Assembly: GCA_023014335.1 (NCBI GenBank)
Contig: JAECYW010000004.1
Coordinates: 496,001-560,000 of the forward strand
Reading direction: 5' to 3'
DNA: 64,000 nt
Source: Galerina marginata
Taxonomy: Eukaryota > Basidiomycota > Agaricomycetes > Agaricales > Galerinaceae
Part shown: positions 25,369 to 37,030 of the stretch, piece by piece
How positions within the stretch are numbered: position 1 is the stretch's first letter
Layout: each line of letters opens with the position of its first letter
Translations under genes and position numbers: made by a program
Notes under the pieces: model-generated
Database searches by the model: none
Seen by the model: the letters and a program-made list of their open reading frames with translations, nothing else
What the model was told of the DNA's origin: nothing

Positions 25369-27129
25369 CTATCGCACCCCAAAAGTAAGCTTTTTCTTCC
25401 CCCAACCCCCTTCCTTGATCCTCGCCGCACAGTCGTTGATCATACGCTCGTATATCCTCATCGGCCCCGTCTTCTCGTGCACACCGAACACCGCGCTTAT
25501 GAGCTCCGTCTTCGTCTTCCTGGTGAGGTTGGTATTCAATGTTGGTGTAGCATCGACATCCATGTCTAAATCCGTGTCGCTGACGATGTTCACACTTGGT
25601 TTAGGATTGGAAGGGACAGAGCCAGGGGGATCCGGCACCGTCCAGTACCGCGACCCCAGCATGCGCAAGAGCACGTCGGAGTCCACATCCTGGCTCATGC
25701 TCAGCCCCAGGTGCTGCAGCTTCTCGAAATACACCGTCTCTCCCTTCTGCGCACCTCCGTCCTCCCCCACACGCACAGCCGGCCAACTGAGCATCCCCAG
25801 CACCTCATCCGTCACCTCCACCCCATCCACAATAAGCGTCTGCAGCCCGCTCAGAAACGGGAGGTCGAACCACCCTTTCAGCTCCTCCACCCGCAGGTCC
25901 GGAGCACGGATCACCAGCAGGTCCAAGTCGCACTTCGACCTCTTTAACGAGTCCCAGAGGGCGGTGCACTCATCCGCGGGGATCTCATCGATCTCGAGGT
26001 GCTTGAGGCGGGGAAAGCAGTATCGGTGGAACAGCGCCTGCGAGCGTGCCGGACGTCTGGTTGTCAAGCGGCGACTTGATTTGAAGGGCTTGGAGACAGG
26101 GCATGAATTCATGGTTGACGGTGAGCCAGGAGTCGTCGTCGTCGGAAGAGGGTGCGGAGATGTGCACGACGAGCGCTTCGAGCTTCGTGCAGGACCCGCA
26201 GGTGCTTGACGAGCCGCGCGACAGACACGTCTGTCTGGATGTTGAGCACTTGGAGCTGCCAGTTGAACCGGTGCGGAGGGGTGTACGTCCAGTCCGCGTA
26301 ATTCCACTGGAGAGCCCAGATGGTGGGGATAGTTTGTACAGCAGTCCATATGCTAGTCCACGACCTGCTCTTCTCGGTTCTGGTCCTGGTCTAATTCCTC
26401 GAGGATCTGAATGCTGACGTTCTCCAGCATCGGCGAGCGGAACTGCTTCAGCTTCTCTAGCTGCCCCGCCAGCAGGACCGCAGTCCGTGGGCCTAAGCAC
26501 GACGTCCAGTGTCACCCAGCGGTGGAACCGCTGCGAGACGAGATTCCAAAGCTCGAGCACCGCTTCCTGGTCTTCTTCCGGGGCATCGGGGTCCTCGACG
26601 AAAGTCACCTCGAGCGGATAGTGTCGCACATACGACATCCACAGCTTGACGCGGTGGAGGTGCTTCTTATTCGGGCGCGCGAATGCAGATCGAGCGCCAG
26701 AGGGCCCTGTAGTCCTGTGCGACGGAGCGCCAGCGGTGGCACACCTGTGTGAGGGGGAAAGGCGTTACACGGAGCATGTCGGAGAAGACGGGGGTAGGTT
26801 TCTGTGAATTCACGGGTGCGATCTTGGTAGTCGTTTCCTGATGTGGAGGGCGTAGGTTAACCACAAGGAATACCTCGCGAAGGAGCTCGTCGGAGAGACG
26901 ATTGATTAAATCGGGATTTAGCTTGGAAAGAGGCGACTGAGAGACGCCAAAACCTGCAGCAAGACTTTTAGTATCTTGAAGCGCAAAAAAGAACAGTCCA
27001 AACGTACCAGGCTAGATGTACGTGGTTGAATAAACTCGCAACAGTCGAAATGTTTGGAATAACTGAAGACAACGTAAGTTAAATTGCAGCGCCATAAAGC
27101 TGACCAGAAAACTTACCAAGACCTGGCAT
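25369..27129 (-). CDS. F-box/LRR-like protein A, frame broken at several points
   Basis: From ATG 27129 (MPGLVIPNISTVASL) exons lead into an F-box-like segment: LINRLSDELLREVFLVV, then LTQVCHRWRSVAQDYRALWR. Leucine-rich segments follow, including VLELWNLVSQRFHRWVTLDV, IPTIWALQWNYADWTY, FPRLKHLEIDEIPADE, LSGLQTLIVDGVEVTDEVLG and LQHLGLSMSQDVDSDVLL. The end is KEGGWGKKKLTFGVR. F-box proteins recruit targets to SCF ubiquitin ligases through Skp1. The reading frame must be corrected at least five times, near 27018, 26495, 26355, 26200 and 26075. Most need one base removed, and the protein-like pattern resumes immediately each time. It is either a decaying gene or a poorly corrected stretch. Promoter and first introns lie above 26870. 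Confidence 0.68.
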
Positions 27130-28256
27130 TGTTGACCACTTGGACCTCAAGTCAAAGTTTGGGGCCTAGTGTTCAAGAAAAATGGGCAAAATTCGCCCAG
27201 TAATCCATATTTAAGATTCCAAATCGCCACCCTATCAACCGCTGAACAAGGTAACCAAGCTGCATAGACGACTGGCAGTGGCAATGAGAATCGTCGTCGT
27301 CGACGTGTCTTGAATATAAGGCTGCGAAGGAGCCAGACTTCGGATAACAAGCAAGGTTCAGACAAGGGCTTCAGGACGTTCTGGGAACAAGGTGGCAGTC
27401 GGAATCAAAGAACCATCGCGTCGTCGTCGCGTAAATTTTAAGCATCACGTGACACTGTTTATTCTTCCTCAGAAAGAGCAAAGAAGATGAAAAGATTTAG
27501 ATTATAGTACTACGATGGTGGAGTAAATGAAAAAATGAGGCAAAAGGGAAGGAATGTACTAGCTAACTGACCAACCGACAAACTAACAGACAAACAACGA
27601 GGGGTGTAAAATCGGAATGGAAAGGGTTCGAGTCCAGAATTGGATTTGTAGTAGATCGGTACCGGAGTGGGTCGTTCAGAATCGCAAATGACGATTGTAG
27701 TAGAAAATGAGGCAGGCTTGACATTGACCAAGGTACTGGTACTAGTAATAGAGGGAGCAGTGGATGGATGGATGGATTATGAATGCTCAGCACATTCTCT
27801 TCTCGTGCTGGAATCAGATTCAGATGGGTAGTGGGTCATGTTCGTGTTCATATTCGTGGTCGTCGTATGTTCATCTCTCGCCCCGCTGGTCGGCGGCGCT
27901 AGGATTCATTCAAGTTGGTTATAATGACAGTGGCGGTGGTGGTGGTGGTAATGGTAATGATGATGATGATGGTAATGTCGTTGGATGGAGAGAGCCAATC
28001 GTTTGATGAACGAGGAAGTTCGTGGTCGTAGGTCGTGATAGAGCAGCGAAAAGCACATCTAGGTTCGTGAAACTCCGAGCGTAGGTGTCTGTGGAGGAGG
28101 TGTGGACGGGATTGGTATATTCGAAGGCGTAGCTGGGGTGTAAGTATGTCAAGGAGGCTCAGCGGTGGTGTGGCAGAACGGAGCTGTGATACTCCTAGGG
28201 CGAGAGGAGGGCAAGAAGAGACAGGCAGACGTTGACGGGGTCGAAAATCAAGAAGA
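27130..28256. other. Spacer with simple repeats, 3' flank of the Mub1/SamB gene
   Basis: About 1.1 kb. It holds a short GATG run near 27757-27776 and G/T-rich triplet repeats (ggt and gat units) near 27925-27975, probably in the 3' UTR or flank of the minus-strand gene. A short run near 27627 resembles a tRNA B box but has no matching A box or cloverleaf. No gene was seen. Confidence 0.45.
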
Positions 28257-31200
28257 TCATCCAAGGACCATATCATCCTGCTCATCCCCAGACCCAATCC
28301 TCGGGCTCCGCACATTACCGGCGTTCGGCACCTGCAAACGATGTCTCCTCGAACCCGAACTAGACGGGCCAGGCGTATTCTGCCCTCTCAAATCCGGAGG
28401 CGGAGGCGACGTCTCCATCATCCAATCCAGCGAGGGCGACAGCGGTGGCGCAGGTGCAGGACGTTGTGGGAGCACACCGGCATTCCCATTCGGGGGCAGG
28501 AAGACCTCCGTCGTCCTGCTCGTCGTCGAGGCCGAGCTTCCAGCCCCAGTGGCACCGGTGATAGTCTCCGCCCTCCTCCTTCCACCATGGTCGTGCCCAT
28601 GCCCATGTCCAGCACCCTGGATATGGAACGTCAAATAGCTCGTATTCGTCGGGTCCTGCGGCTGATGCTGGTGCTGGTGCTGGTGTTGCAGTTGATTTTG
28701 GTTCTGCGTCGTAGCAGGCCGCACTGTCGGCCTTGCGCGCACATGCGGGGCTACCGGCTGTGGTGTCTGGTTCTGCGGGTTCTGCGGCTGCACAGTCCGT
28801 TCCCGGACCATGCTCGACTCTGCACGCGCAGTCGTAGGGCTGACGTACGCCGTGGTCGTCCCCGTCGTAGTCGCACCAGCAGCAGCAGCAGAAGGTCTGT
28901 ACCCTCGCACAGTAGCTGTGTCCCCCTCTCCATGATCTGCACGTCCATGCCCATGCCCATGCCTCTCCCTCCGCCGCTCCGCTCGACTAGCAGCAGCAGC
29001 AGCAGCAGCAGTCGCATTGACATTGGCATTCCCGTTCGTAACAGGCACATTCCCATCCCCCGCCGCGCCTTCCACAATATGTATCCCAGCCCCAGCCCCA
29101 TTGGCAGACTGTTCGCCCGCCAGGGAAGACTGTGCCTGAGACGTGCTGGCGTTCGCCTGGGCATGCTCTCCAACAGCATCGTCATCCGCGTCCTTCGCGC
29201 TGCACCAGAACCGGTGCCCTTCGCTCCACGCTGTGCTCTGGCACTCCTTGCCGCAGTACTTGGCTTTCCTGCACCGACGGCACTTGGCGAATTCGCGTGG
29301 GTAGGTCTCCCATTTGCCGCACATCACTGGGAAGGAGGAGGTTAGCGTGATGGATGACTTAACAGAGAAAAACGTAGAAGTTGAAGGAAGGAGGGTTTCA
29401 AAACGACAAAAATGGCAAGAAAATAACAGAAGCCCAAAAATCCGCACAATTCACGACGAGTTCAAGTTCGTCGAAAACAAAAGAAAACCCTCGCAAAAAG
29501 AATCGTTCAAAAGACCCAAACCCCCAAACAGGAAAAAATCCACCCAACCCAACCCAACTCCGCAAAAAATACCCCCCAAAAAAACTCTCAACCAACGAAC
29601 TAAGCACCCACAATCACAAAACACAGCAGGCCAAGAAAACAACATAGCAAAAAAAAAAAAAGAGGGTAAAACGACAAAAATGGCACGAAAATGAAAACGA
29701 ACATGAAAAAGCCCAACCAACAACCCAACTCCGCGAAAAACAACACGAAAAAAAAAACCTCTCCAAAGAACGAAGCACTCAAAATCACAAAACACAGCCC
29801 GCAAAGAAAACATAATCGCAAAGAACCAAAGAAAAACAACCAAAATGAACAAAAAAAAGCAAAACAATGGCCAACGCCTCTCCGCAACACCCAGCGCCGC
29901 AAACCCAACCAAAAAACCCAACCAAAAAACCAAAAAAAACCAAAACCAAAAACCCAACCAAAAGAAAAAAACACTCACTATTAGCACACTGCCTAATCCC
30001 CCCCCGACTCTCATCCTTCCGACACGCATTGCGCATAATCACCCCCGCCCAATACTGGATCTCAGGGGGCAGCCGCGGAGGCGGGTTCGGCAGGTCCGTC
30101 TCGGTCGAGGACGGCTTGAAGGTGAATCGCTCGACGAGGGAGAACACGTTCGTTTGGCGGGCGGAGGAGGGGGCGCCTGGGGCTGAGCCTGGGTGGGTTG
30201 GTTGGGCTGTTGAGGAGGCAGGGCCTGGGGTGGAAGAGGAGGCGGAGGTGGAGCCATGGGTGGTGGATGAGGAAGGTACGGCGGGTTGTTTACCCCTGCT
30301 CGCGCTGCTTCCTGTAAAAGCGCGGAAGAAGCTTTCCTTCGTGGTCGAAGGTCCCGCCGTCGCATTCGCAGTCGCCGTCGCAGTCGAAGACGTAGACGCC
30401 GCATTCGCCCTCTCCCTCTCCCTCTCAGCCCTCTCTCCCCTCTCCCTCTCCCTCTCCGCCCTCTCCGCCCTCTCCCTCTCCCTCTCCCTCCTCCCCCCCC
30501 CTGCCCCCCCTCCCACTCCCCTTGCACCCCCTCCCACACCCCCAACACCAAACCTTGCCCCCGGCAAATCCACACTCGCAGGATGAAACGTAACCCTTGC
30601 TTTATAAAACGCCTGCCTCACATGCGGGTATTTACTCAAATACGCCAACAGCTGCAGACTCAACAGCACATCTTCGTCTCGGTACGGACCCGAGTCGGAG
30701 TTGGAGTCGTGGCGGTGGCTGTGGCGGGATGTGGAGGTTGTGGAGGGGGTGCGGTTTGTGTTTGTGGTTGGGATGGCGTTTTGGTTGGCGTTTTGGGTTT
30801 GGGTTTGGGTTGGGGCGTGGGCGTTGAGCACCCCGACGCCTGGGGTGAGCCCGCCGCCGCCGCCGAGGCCTGCGAGGGCACCGTTGAGTCCGCCGAGTCC
30901 GAGCCCTGGACCGTGGGTGGTGTTGAGCGACGCTGCAGCAGCTGCAGCTTGAGCAGCCGCCGTACCGCCACCAGTACCGCCACCCCCACCAGCAGCTGGA
31001 GTGCCATCACCCTGCACAGGCCGTCCTCGAATCGTAGCAGTCCTATGATGCCCATGCGTCGCTCCAGCAGCAGCAGCTTGTTGCGTGCCACCCCTACCAG
31101 TCGCGCCCCCGCTCGTCGAGTTTCCATTTCCAGCAGGAACCATAGGCAAACCCACCACCGCCGCTCGCGGGGTCACATCCGGGGCTTCTCCCGCAGCAGA

Positions 31201-33186
31201 GGCGGCAGCGACGGTGTTCCTCCTCCTCCCCCCACCTCCTCCTCCTCCTCCTTCGTGGTTAAGCCCATGCACATGCCCATGATCACGCGCACCAAGCCCC
31301 AGCCTCGGCGTCCCCCCACCAACACCCACACCAACACCTCCCTCCCCCCCAACCCCAACCCCAACCCCTCCCCCAAGCGCCCCAGGCGCACCAGGCGGAG
31401 CCCCCATCGCGAAATCATCATTCGGCTCCAGGGACACGATCCCGTCCTCAACACCCACGCCTACACCGACCTCCATCCCCACCCCCATGCCCATCCCTCC
31501 ATCCCCACCTCCACCCAGTGCGAGCCCGAGTCCGAGGCCGTTGGTGTCGTTGATGATAATGTGTGCGTCTGTGCCTATGTTCATGTTTAGGTTCATGTTC
31601 ATCTCCAAGTTCATGTTGTGGTTGAGGTTGAGCCCCATGCCCCCGCCTAGACCGAGCCCGAGAGCGAGCCCCATACCCATCCCCCCCATTTGGAGAGTCT
31701 GCGGTCCTGGAGCGGGTTCGTCTGATACGATGCCTACTGCCCTGCGTGTGTGCGCGTGGTTGTGGCCGTGGTTGTGGTTGTGGCGGGGCATGGTCATAGT
31801 AATCGCACGCGGCCTCCGCTCCGGCGAGGGCGACGCAGAGGCAGAGGCAGATGCTACGTCCGAGTCGATCCTGCCTTCCTCTCCTTCCTCCTCCTCCTCG
31901 CGATCAAGGGAGGTAGATAAGGAAATGTCCATGTCGATATCATCCTCAGTCTCCGTATCCGCTCTTGACACATCAGATGGGGACTCAGGTGGTAACTCGC
32001 GGTGCCTCGCGCGGCGGCCTCTTATCGTCATAGTAGGAGCAGTGTTGATCGTTCCCGGCACGGGTACAGCGGTCCTCGGGGTGGTGGTGTGTGTGTCCAG
32101 CCTATTACCGTGCGCATGCGCATGCGGAGGGGGGTTATCCCACACAGGACGAGCGATGATGGTGCCGCTCCGATCCCGGCTGGGGATGACGACGGAACCT
32201 GTAGGCGTGCCGCTGCCTTGTGGGGTGGCGGCGATGGAGGTGTCGGTGGATACGTCGGTGTCGCTGTTCGAGTTTGAGTGCGGGTTTGAGTGGGGGTGGG
32301 CCGTTTGGGAGAGCAGGAGGATGTGGGTTGTTGAGCTTGAGCTGCTGTCTGCGGGGGAGAAGTCCATTGATTCGTCCTAAAAACGGGTGTTAGTGTGTTT
32401 TTAGGATAGAAAATAAGACAAAAGGATAGGCACCTGTTCGTCGTTCGTTCTATTATGTCTCAACGCCGGGCGGTGCTGCTGCTGCTGCTGCTGCACCTGC
32501 TCAACCTGAAGCTGCCTCTGCAACGCCCTCTGCAACTGCGCCGCCTCCTCCCTCTGCTTCATCTCCATCTGCGCCAACCGCCTCATCTGCCTCTGCTCCC
32601 TCGTCTCCCTCGGCATCCCAGACGCACTCGAGCTCGGACCCACCGCAAAGCCCTTATTCGCCAACCACGCCTCCAAAATACACCCCACCACATCCAGCGT
32701 GCCCGCCTGCACCACCCGGCTCCGGATCGGCTCGCTCCCCCTCACCCCGATATTCACGATGCACTGGAAAGGCGAGGGAGAAGCGATACGCGGCGTGCTT
32801 GTCAAAGGCGTGCGGGTTGAGCGCGGGGACGAGCTTGGGCAGGCGCGCGGCGGGCGGGGTGAGGCCGTAGAGGATGGCTGGGTTTTCGGGGGGCGGCGGG
32901 CACATGCAGAACTCGTGCAGGATGCGCACGAGCCGCTCGAGCCCGCCGTCCATTGTCATGATCTCGCGGATGCGCGGCGAGGTGGATGTGAGATAGGTCA
33001 GATGCGTCAGCGAGTTGAATAAAGGCAGTGGCGAGGTCGTGTCGAGCGCTGGAAATCAGAAAAATTAGCGAAAAATTTGGGAAAAAAGGAGAGGAAGGGG
33101 GACGGACCCCGCCGGTCGTAGAGCTGTGAGGTTATGCATACGCAGGCTTTGTTCTGTGCGGGAAAGGCAAAGTTGGACTCGCGCAT
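28257..33186 (-). CDS. samB/MUB1-like: SamB/Mub1-type MYND zinc-finger protein
   Basis: Four exons (33186-33108, 33048-32434, 32376-29979, 29326-28257) give about 1,386 residues. The N terminus MRESNFAFPAQNKACVCITS, then NSLTHLTYLTSTSPRIREIM and GGLERLVRILHEFCMCPPPP, is the hallmark of the SamB/Mub1 family. The MYND finger at about residues 1015-1068 has all ligands: C-x4-C, C-x2-C (KCRRC), YCGKECQ, W, H and a final C. In yeast Mub1 is the adaptor of the Ubr2 ubiquitin ligase that degrades Rpn4; in Aspergillus SamB acts in hyphal morphogenesis. Between the two conserved ends lies an unusually long, mostly single-exon insert of low complexity (Gly, Met, Asn, His, Thr, Ser), and another of Gln and Ala follows the finger. 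One extra base near 32766 shifts FQCIVNIGVRGSE out of frame. Confidence 0.92.
29327..29978 (-). repeat. 652-nt intron with a degenerate tandem duplication
   Basis: This intron splits the MYND finger and is about ten times longer than most introns here. On the + strand it is almost free of T and very rich in A and C. Two diverged copies of one segment are visible: aaaacgacaaaaatggca occurs near 29400 and near 29669, and both copies later share caacccaactccgc (near 29550 and 29721) and aatcacaaaacacagc (near 29615 and 29790). Donor gtgagt and acceptor ttcccag are normal. Confidence 0.65.
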
Positions 33187-34309
33187 GGCGGGCGGCCAAT
33201 CGAATCGGGCGAGTGGGGTGATCTGGGTGCTCTCTGCACAGGAAAAGGCGCCTAGGAGAGCCGGTATGGGGTATTGAGGCGATATGGAGCGATAGTCGCA
33301 GGGATAGCGGGTGCTGGGAGCAAGGCTGGTCGATGTTGCAATGGGGGATGGGCAAGGCGTGCGTTTGGTCTTGTTTGGCTGGTGGCTTACTACGCTGACT
33401 CGGTGGCTTTCCAATCTCTCTTTGTTGAGAGTCTGCATAACTCACTCAGCGGCTCTCCCGAGCCATCTATCTGCATTTCTCGACTCTGATATATTACTCG
33501 CTAGGACCTTAATAATAATCACAATTAATGCAGGGTTTTTTAATCAACCGCTCTACTCGCGTCGCGTCGCCATCATAACTCATAAATCATAATCATTTGC
33601 CTGATCCTTTGTCCATCACAGGCCCGTTTCACGATTCGGACTATCTCGCTGGGATCTTTAATGCGAAAAACTCTATGCAGGACCAAGAGCCATCCACCCG
33701 TCTTGTATTTGTAAACTCTCCGCTCAAAAAGGCAACAACCACCCCACATCTGAATCGATTCGGATATCTGACCCACCACCAGTCTGGCATCACGCTTCTT
33801 TTCTCATTTCAAGTCTCCTCCGCACTGCAGCCGGCAGCGGCTGCACAGCTGAGATTCTGAGAAGGTGTGGTGTTCAATTTATTCGACTCCCGACCAACTC
33901 CCGACTTACCTCCTCCTCCCTCTAGATCATAGAAGATGTATAATCATAATCAGTGTCAAACCAATGCTATTAGTATCATACCAAACACATCAATCACACG
34001 AACATTTCTGGCACCTGCACTTGACTAGTCCAGCTCCGACGTCATTCAACATTCAATGATAATAACACTGTCAATGTAATCTCATCCGAACAAGACGCAG
34101 ATGCATACATAAGTAAGTAGGCATCCATCACATACCGTCGTCTCAGAGTCAAAGTCAAACCCCGACACTGAACACTAAACACTAATCCCATATCCAGCGA
34201 TCAATCACCAGTCAACGCAAACGTCGTCGGCTGCCAGTGACAATATATTACAATGACAACGACAACGACATCGACACTCCCGCTCAGGCTGCCCGTCCAG
34301 TGCCCGAAG

Positions 34310-36340
34310 AGCGCTTTAATAATCAACAATCAAACCTACGCGCATGATTACTAAGTAAGCCCTTCCATCTGGATTCTGAATCCTTCCTTGCCCGTTGCCG
34401 GCGCACCTCCACTCACTCACACATGGTTTTCATTCTCCAGAATCCGATTCCCCACAGCCGAGCTTCCCGCGAACATAGAGTAGCATGGCATCCCATCCTT
34501 GCATTGTCACAACTTCATATCCTTGGCCATGACGATGGTATGTCCTTTTCCAAATCTAATAATAACCCACTTCCCTCCGTCTGTTGTCCGTTACAATTGA
34601 CCGTTACAGTTGACCGTATCTATCTTCTCACTGACAGAAGATTCAAGAAATTCCCTCTGCCTCATCCTCATCCCTACGATATGATCCACACGCGCAAAAC
34701 GCGAGTCGCGAGTCCAGGAGCGCTTCAATGATCAACAACCAAACTTACGCATACGCCTCTAAATGAAATCACAACATAAGTACTACAAGTCCGAGTCCAT
34801 ATGTATGCATCCTTCTGAATCAGCTTGCCGGCGCGCCTCCATGGTATCCTCACAGCAACAATTTCTGTCCTTGGCGATGGTATGTCCTTTACATGAAAAT
34901 CTAATAATATCCCCTCTAGATCTTCCCTCCGTCTCTTGACCGTTGACCGTTACAGTTGACCGTATCTATCTTCTCAGAAGATATTCCATCCCCCTCTACA
35001 CGCGTAAAACGTGAGTCGCGAATCGCGACAGCGGGCATCCCGGATCCCCCTTGCTTCCTGCTTCCTTCTCGTTGCCTCTTCACACTCCACTCAACTACGC
35101 TACACTGTAACTCTGGAGTCTGAATCCAAGCCGTAATGGTTATACCGCCCACACGACAACGGTACACGCGCTAGAGTATATTGGTATTACCACCCCACTG
35201 AAGCTAAGCCCGGGAATTACATTCCGCATCCGCAGCCTCCGCCTCCGCCTCATCCTATCCCGCGACTACATTACGAGTAAATAAACCAGGCGACTGTGGC
35301 ATGGTTTCTTACGAAAGCCGTCTTCTCTCAGAGTCAGCCTAGATCCAACTTCCATTCTCTCACTCACTCACAGCTCCGAGTCTCGAGCCGAGTCTCAACG
35401 CCACTGTACGCTAGTGAAGCAAGCACGCCCGCTCAGGTTGCTTAATGGATAAGTGGCTTTACCTGGGGACTAATCACGGCGAGCTATTACTATTACTATC
35501 ACTAAGGCTATCACACCTACGCGCCAGGTTAAAAATGGGTTACCTCTTCAAGTCCTCGAGACTCCAAGACTAAGAAGATCATTATAATGGACTGGTACCG
35601 TTCGCTTAAGGGTTAGCCGGCACCGACAGTGATACAAGGCCTCGTTTCTCTGGTTCTAACTTCCATTCTCTCTCAACGCCACTGCATGTGAGTAAGCCAC
35701 GCCTCCTTCTTCACCTCGCTCAGAGTGCTTGCTCTTAGGAACCCAGATCTATAGTGCTCTGATATTTACCCTATGTCGGATAAGGTACTCGAGGGCTACG
35801 ACGACTCGAAGCGTCGATGATAGATATCTATTTCGACCAACGACCAATCTCGGGCGAGCTATTGCTATCACACCTACGCACCCAGTGAAACTGCAGCCGC
35901 GGCTGAACTCGGGAATTGCATTCCGCAGCCCCAGCCTCGTAGGGCATATACCTACTTTAAACCAAGCGACGGCGGCATGGTTTCTTACTTACGAAGGTTC
36001 ATTACGAAAATCTTCTTCTCGAAGCCCAATCCCGTAAAACCCCAACCAAAGACCCACGAGGCTTCCTCGTTTCTCTGGTTTCAACTCCAACTTCCATTCT
36101 CCCAGTCTCATCTTAAAAGTTACCGTCACTGTACGCAGGTGATTCACTCCTCCGTTTTTACTTTTCACTTCACCCAGGCTGCTTCCTTAGACTCTACCAG
36201 CCTATGGACCAATCACAGGGGAGCTATTACTAAGGCTATCACAACTACGCCAGGAAAAATGTTTACCTCTTTGGGTCTTCTTCACCCTCGAGGCACCAAG
36301 ACTTACCGTTCGCTTGACAGTTAGCCGACACTCCGTCGAT
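34310..36340. repeat. Degenerate tandem repeats, units about 345-375 bp
   Basis: The anchor gagctattac/gctatcac..ctacgc recurs at about 35481, 35856 and 36221 (spacing 375 and 365). The anchor ttgaccgttacagttgaccg recurs at about 34597 and 34943 (spacing 346), as does tggtatgtccttt at about 34534 and 34877. Other shared words include ggcatggtttcttac (about 35299 and 35973) and gaatt..cattccgca (about 35210 and 35910). The copies are heavily diverged and partly scrambled. Confidence 0.6.
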
Positions 36341-36439
36341 ACCCCGGCCGCTGGGTTCGGTGTTTATCTTATCTATTGAATCCTCAACTATCTTTACTCT
36401 GCTTATTCCCTTTAGATCTTCACAATGCGAACGCTTCAA

Positions 36440-37030
36440 AAGCCCGGTATTCAAAGAAGAACGAGGACGCGAACGTGGACGTGAACGCACCTGACTTTCT
36501 ACTCCAATACTGTGTAATCATATCACAGTCGTCGTCATCCCTCAGATCTTCAGGAATCAGAATCTCATTCAAAAATAACAAAACGCGAAGAGAACGAAAC
36601 GAGAACGCAGCTGACTTTCTACTCCAATACTGTATAATCATATCACAGTCGTCGTCATCCCGCAGGAATCAGAACCCCAATCAATCAAAGAGAATGAAAC
36701 GAGAACGCACCTGATTTTCTTCTTCAATACTGTATAATCATTTCACAGTCTTCGTCATCCCTCAAATCTTCAGGAATCAGAACCCCGTTCAAAGAGAATG
36801 AAACGAGAACGCACCTGACTTTCTCCTCCAGTTCTGTCTAATCATATCACCGTCGTCATCGATCATCCCTCAGCTCTTCAGGAATGAGAACCCCATCCAA
36901 AGAGAACGAAACGAGAACGCACCTGACACCTTTCTCTTCCCATATAATCGTATCACAGTCGTCGTCATCCCTTAAATCTTTGGCAGGAATCAGAATCCAT
37001 ATACCCGGTATTTAAAGAAAGAGAAGAAGG
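36440..37030. repeat. Minisatellite, about five units of 100-120 bp
   Basis: Units start at 36491, 36611, 36711, 36815 and 36923, each opening with ctgac or ctgat. Shared blocks within each unit are aatcatatcacagtcgtcg, a tcatccct word, ttcaggaatcagaa and gaaacgagaacgcac. The last unit is more diverged and ends in a word (cccggtatttaaag) that also precedes the first unit (near 36444). No coding continuity was found. Confidence 0.8.

Noticed and set aside
27627..27637. ggttcgagtcc, resembling a tRNA B box
   Set aside because: No A box at suitable distance and no sequence able to form acceptor, D and anticodon stems around it on either strand.
30286..31590. Long + strand open frame of 434 codons, and similar antisense frames at 28341-29345 and 59058-60971
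   Set aside because: They lie exactly opposite conserved minus-strand exons in very GC-rich, low-complexity DNA. Their translations are Arg/Pro/Ser strings without family resemblance, as expected from the codon bias of the real gene.
36440..37030. CRISPR-like array
   Set aside because: This is a eukaryotic contig. The units are 100-120 bp without a short conserved repeat separated by unique spacers, and there are no cas genes.
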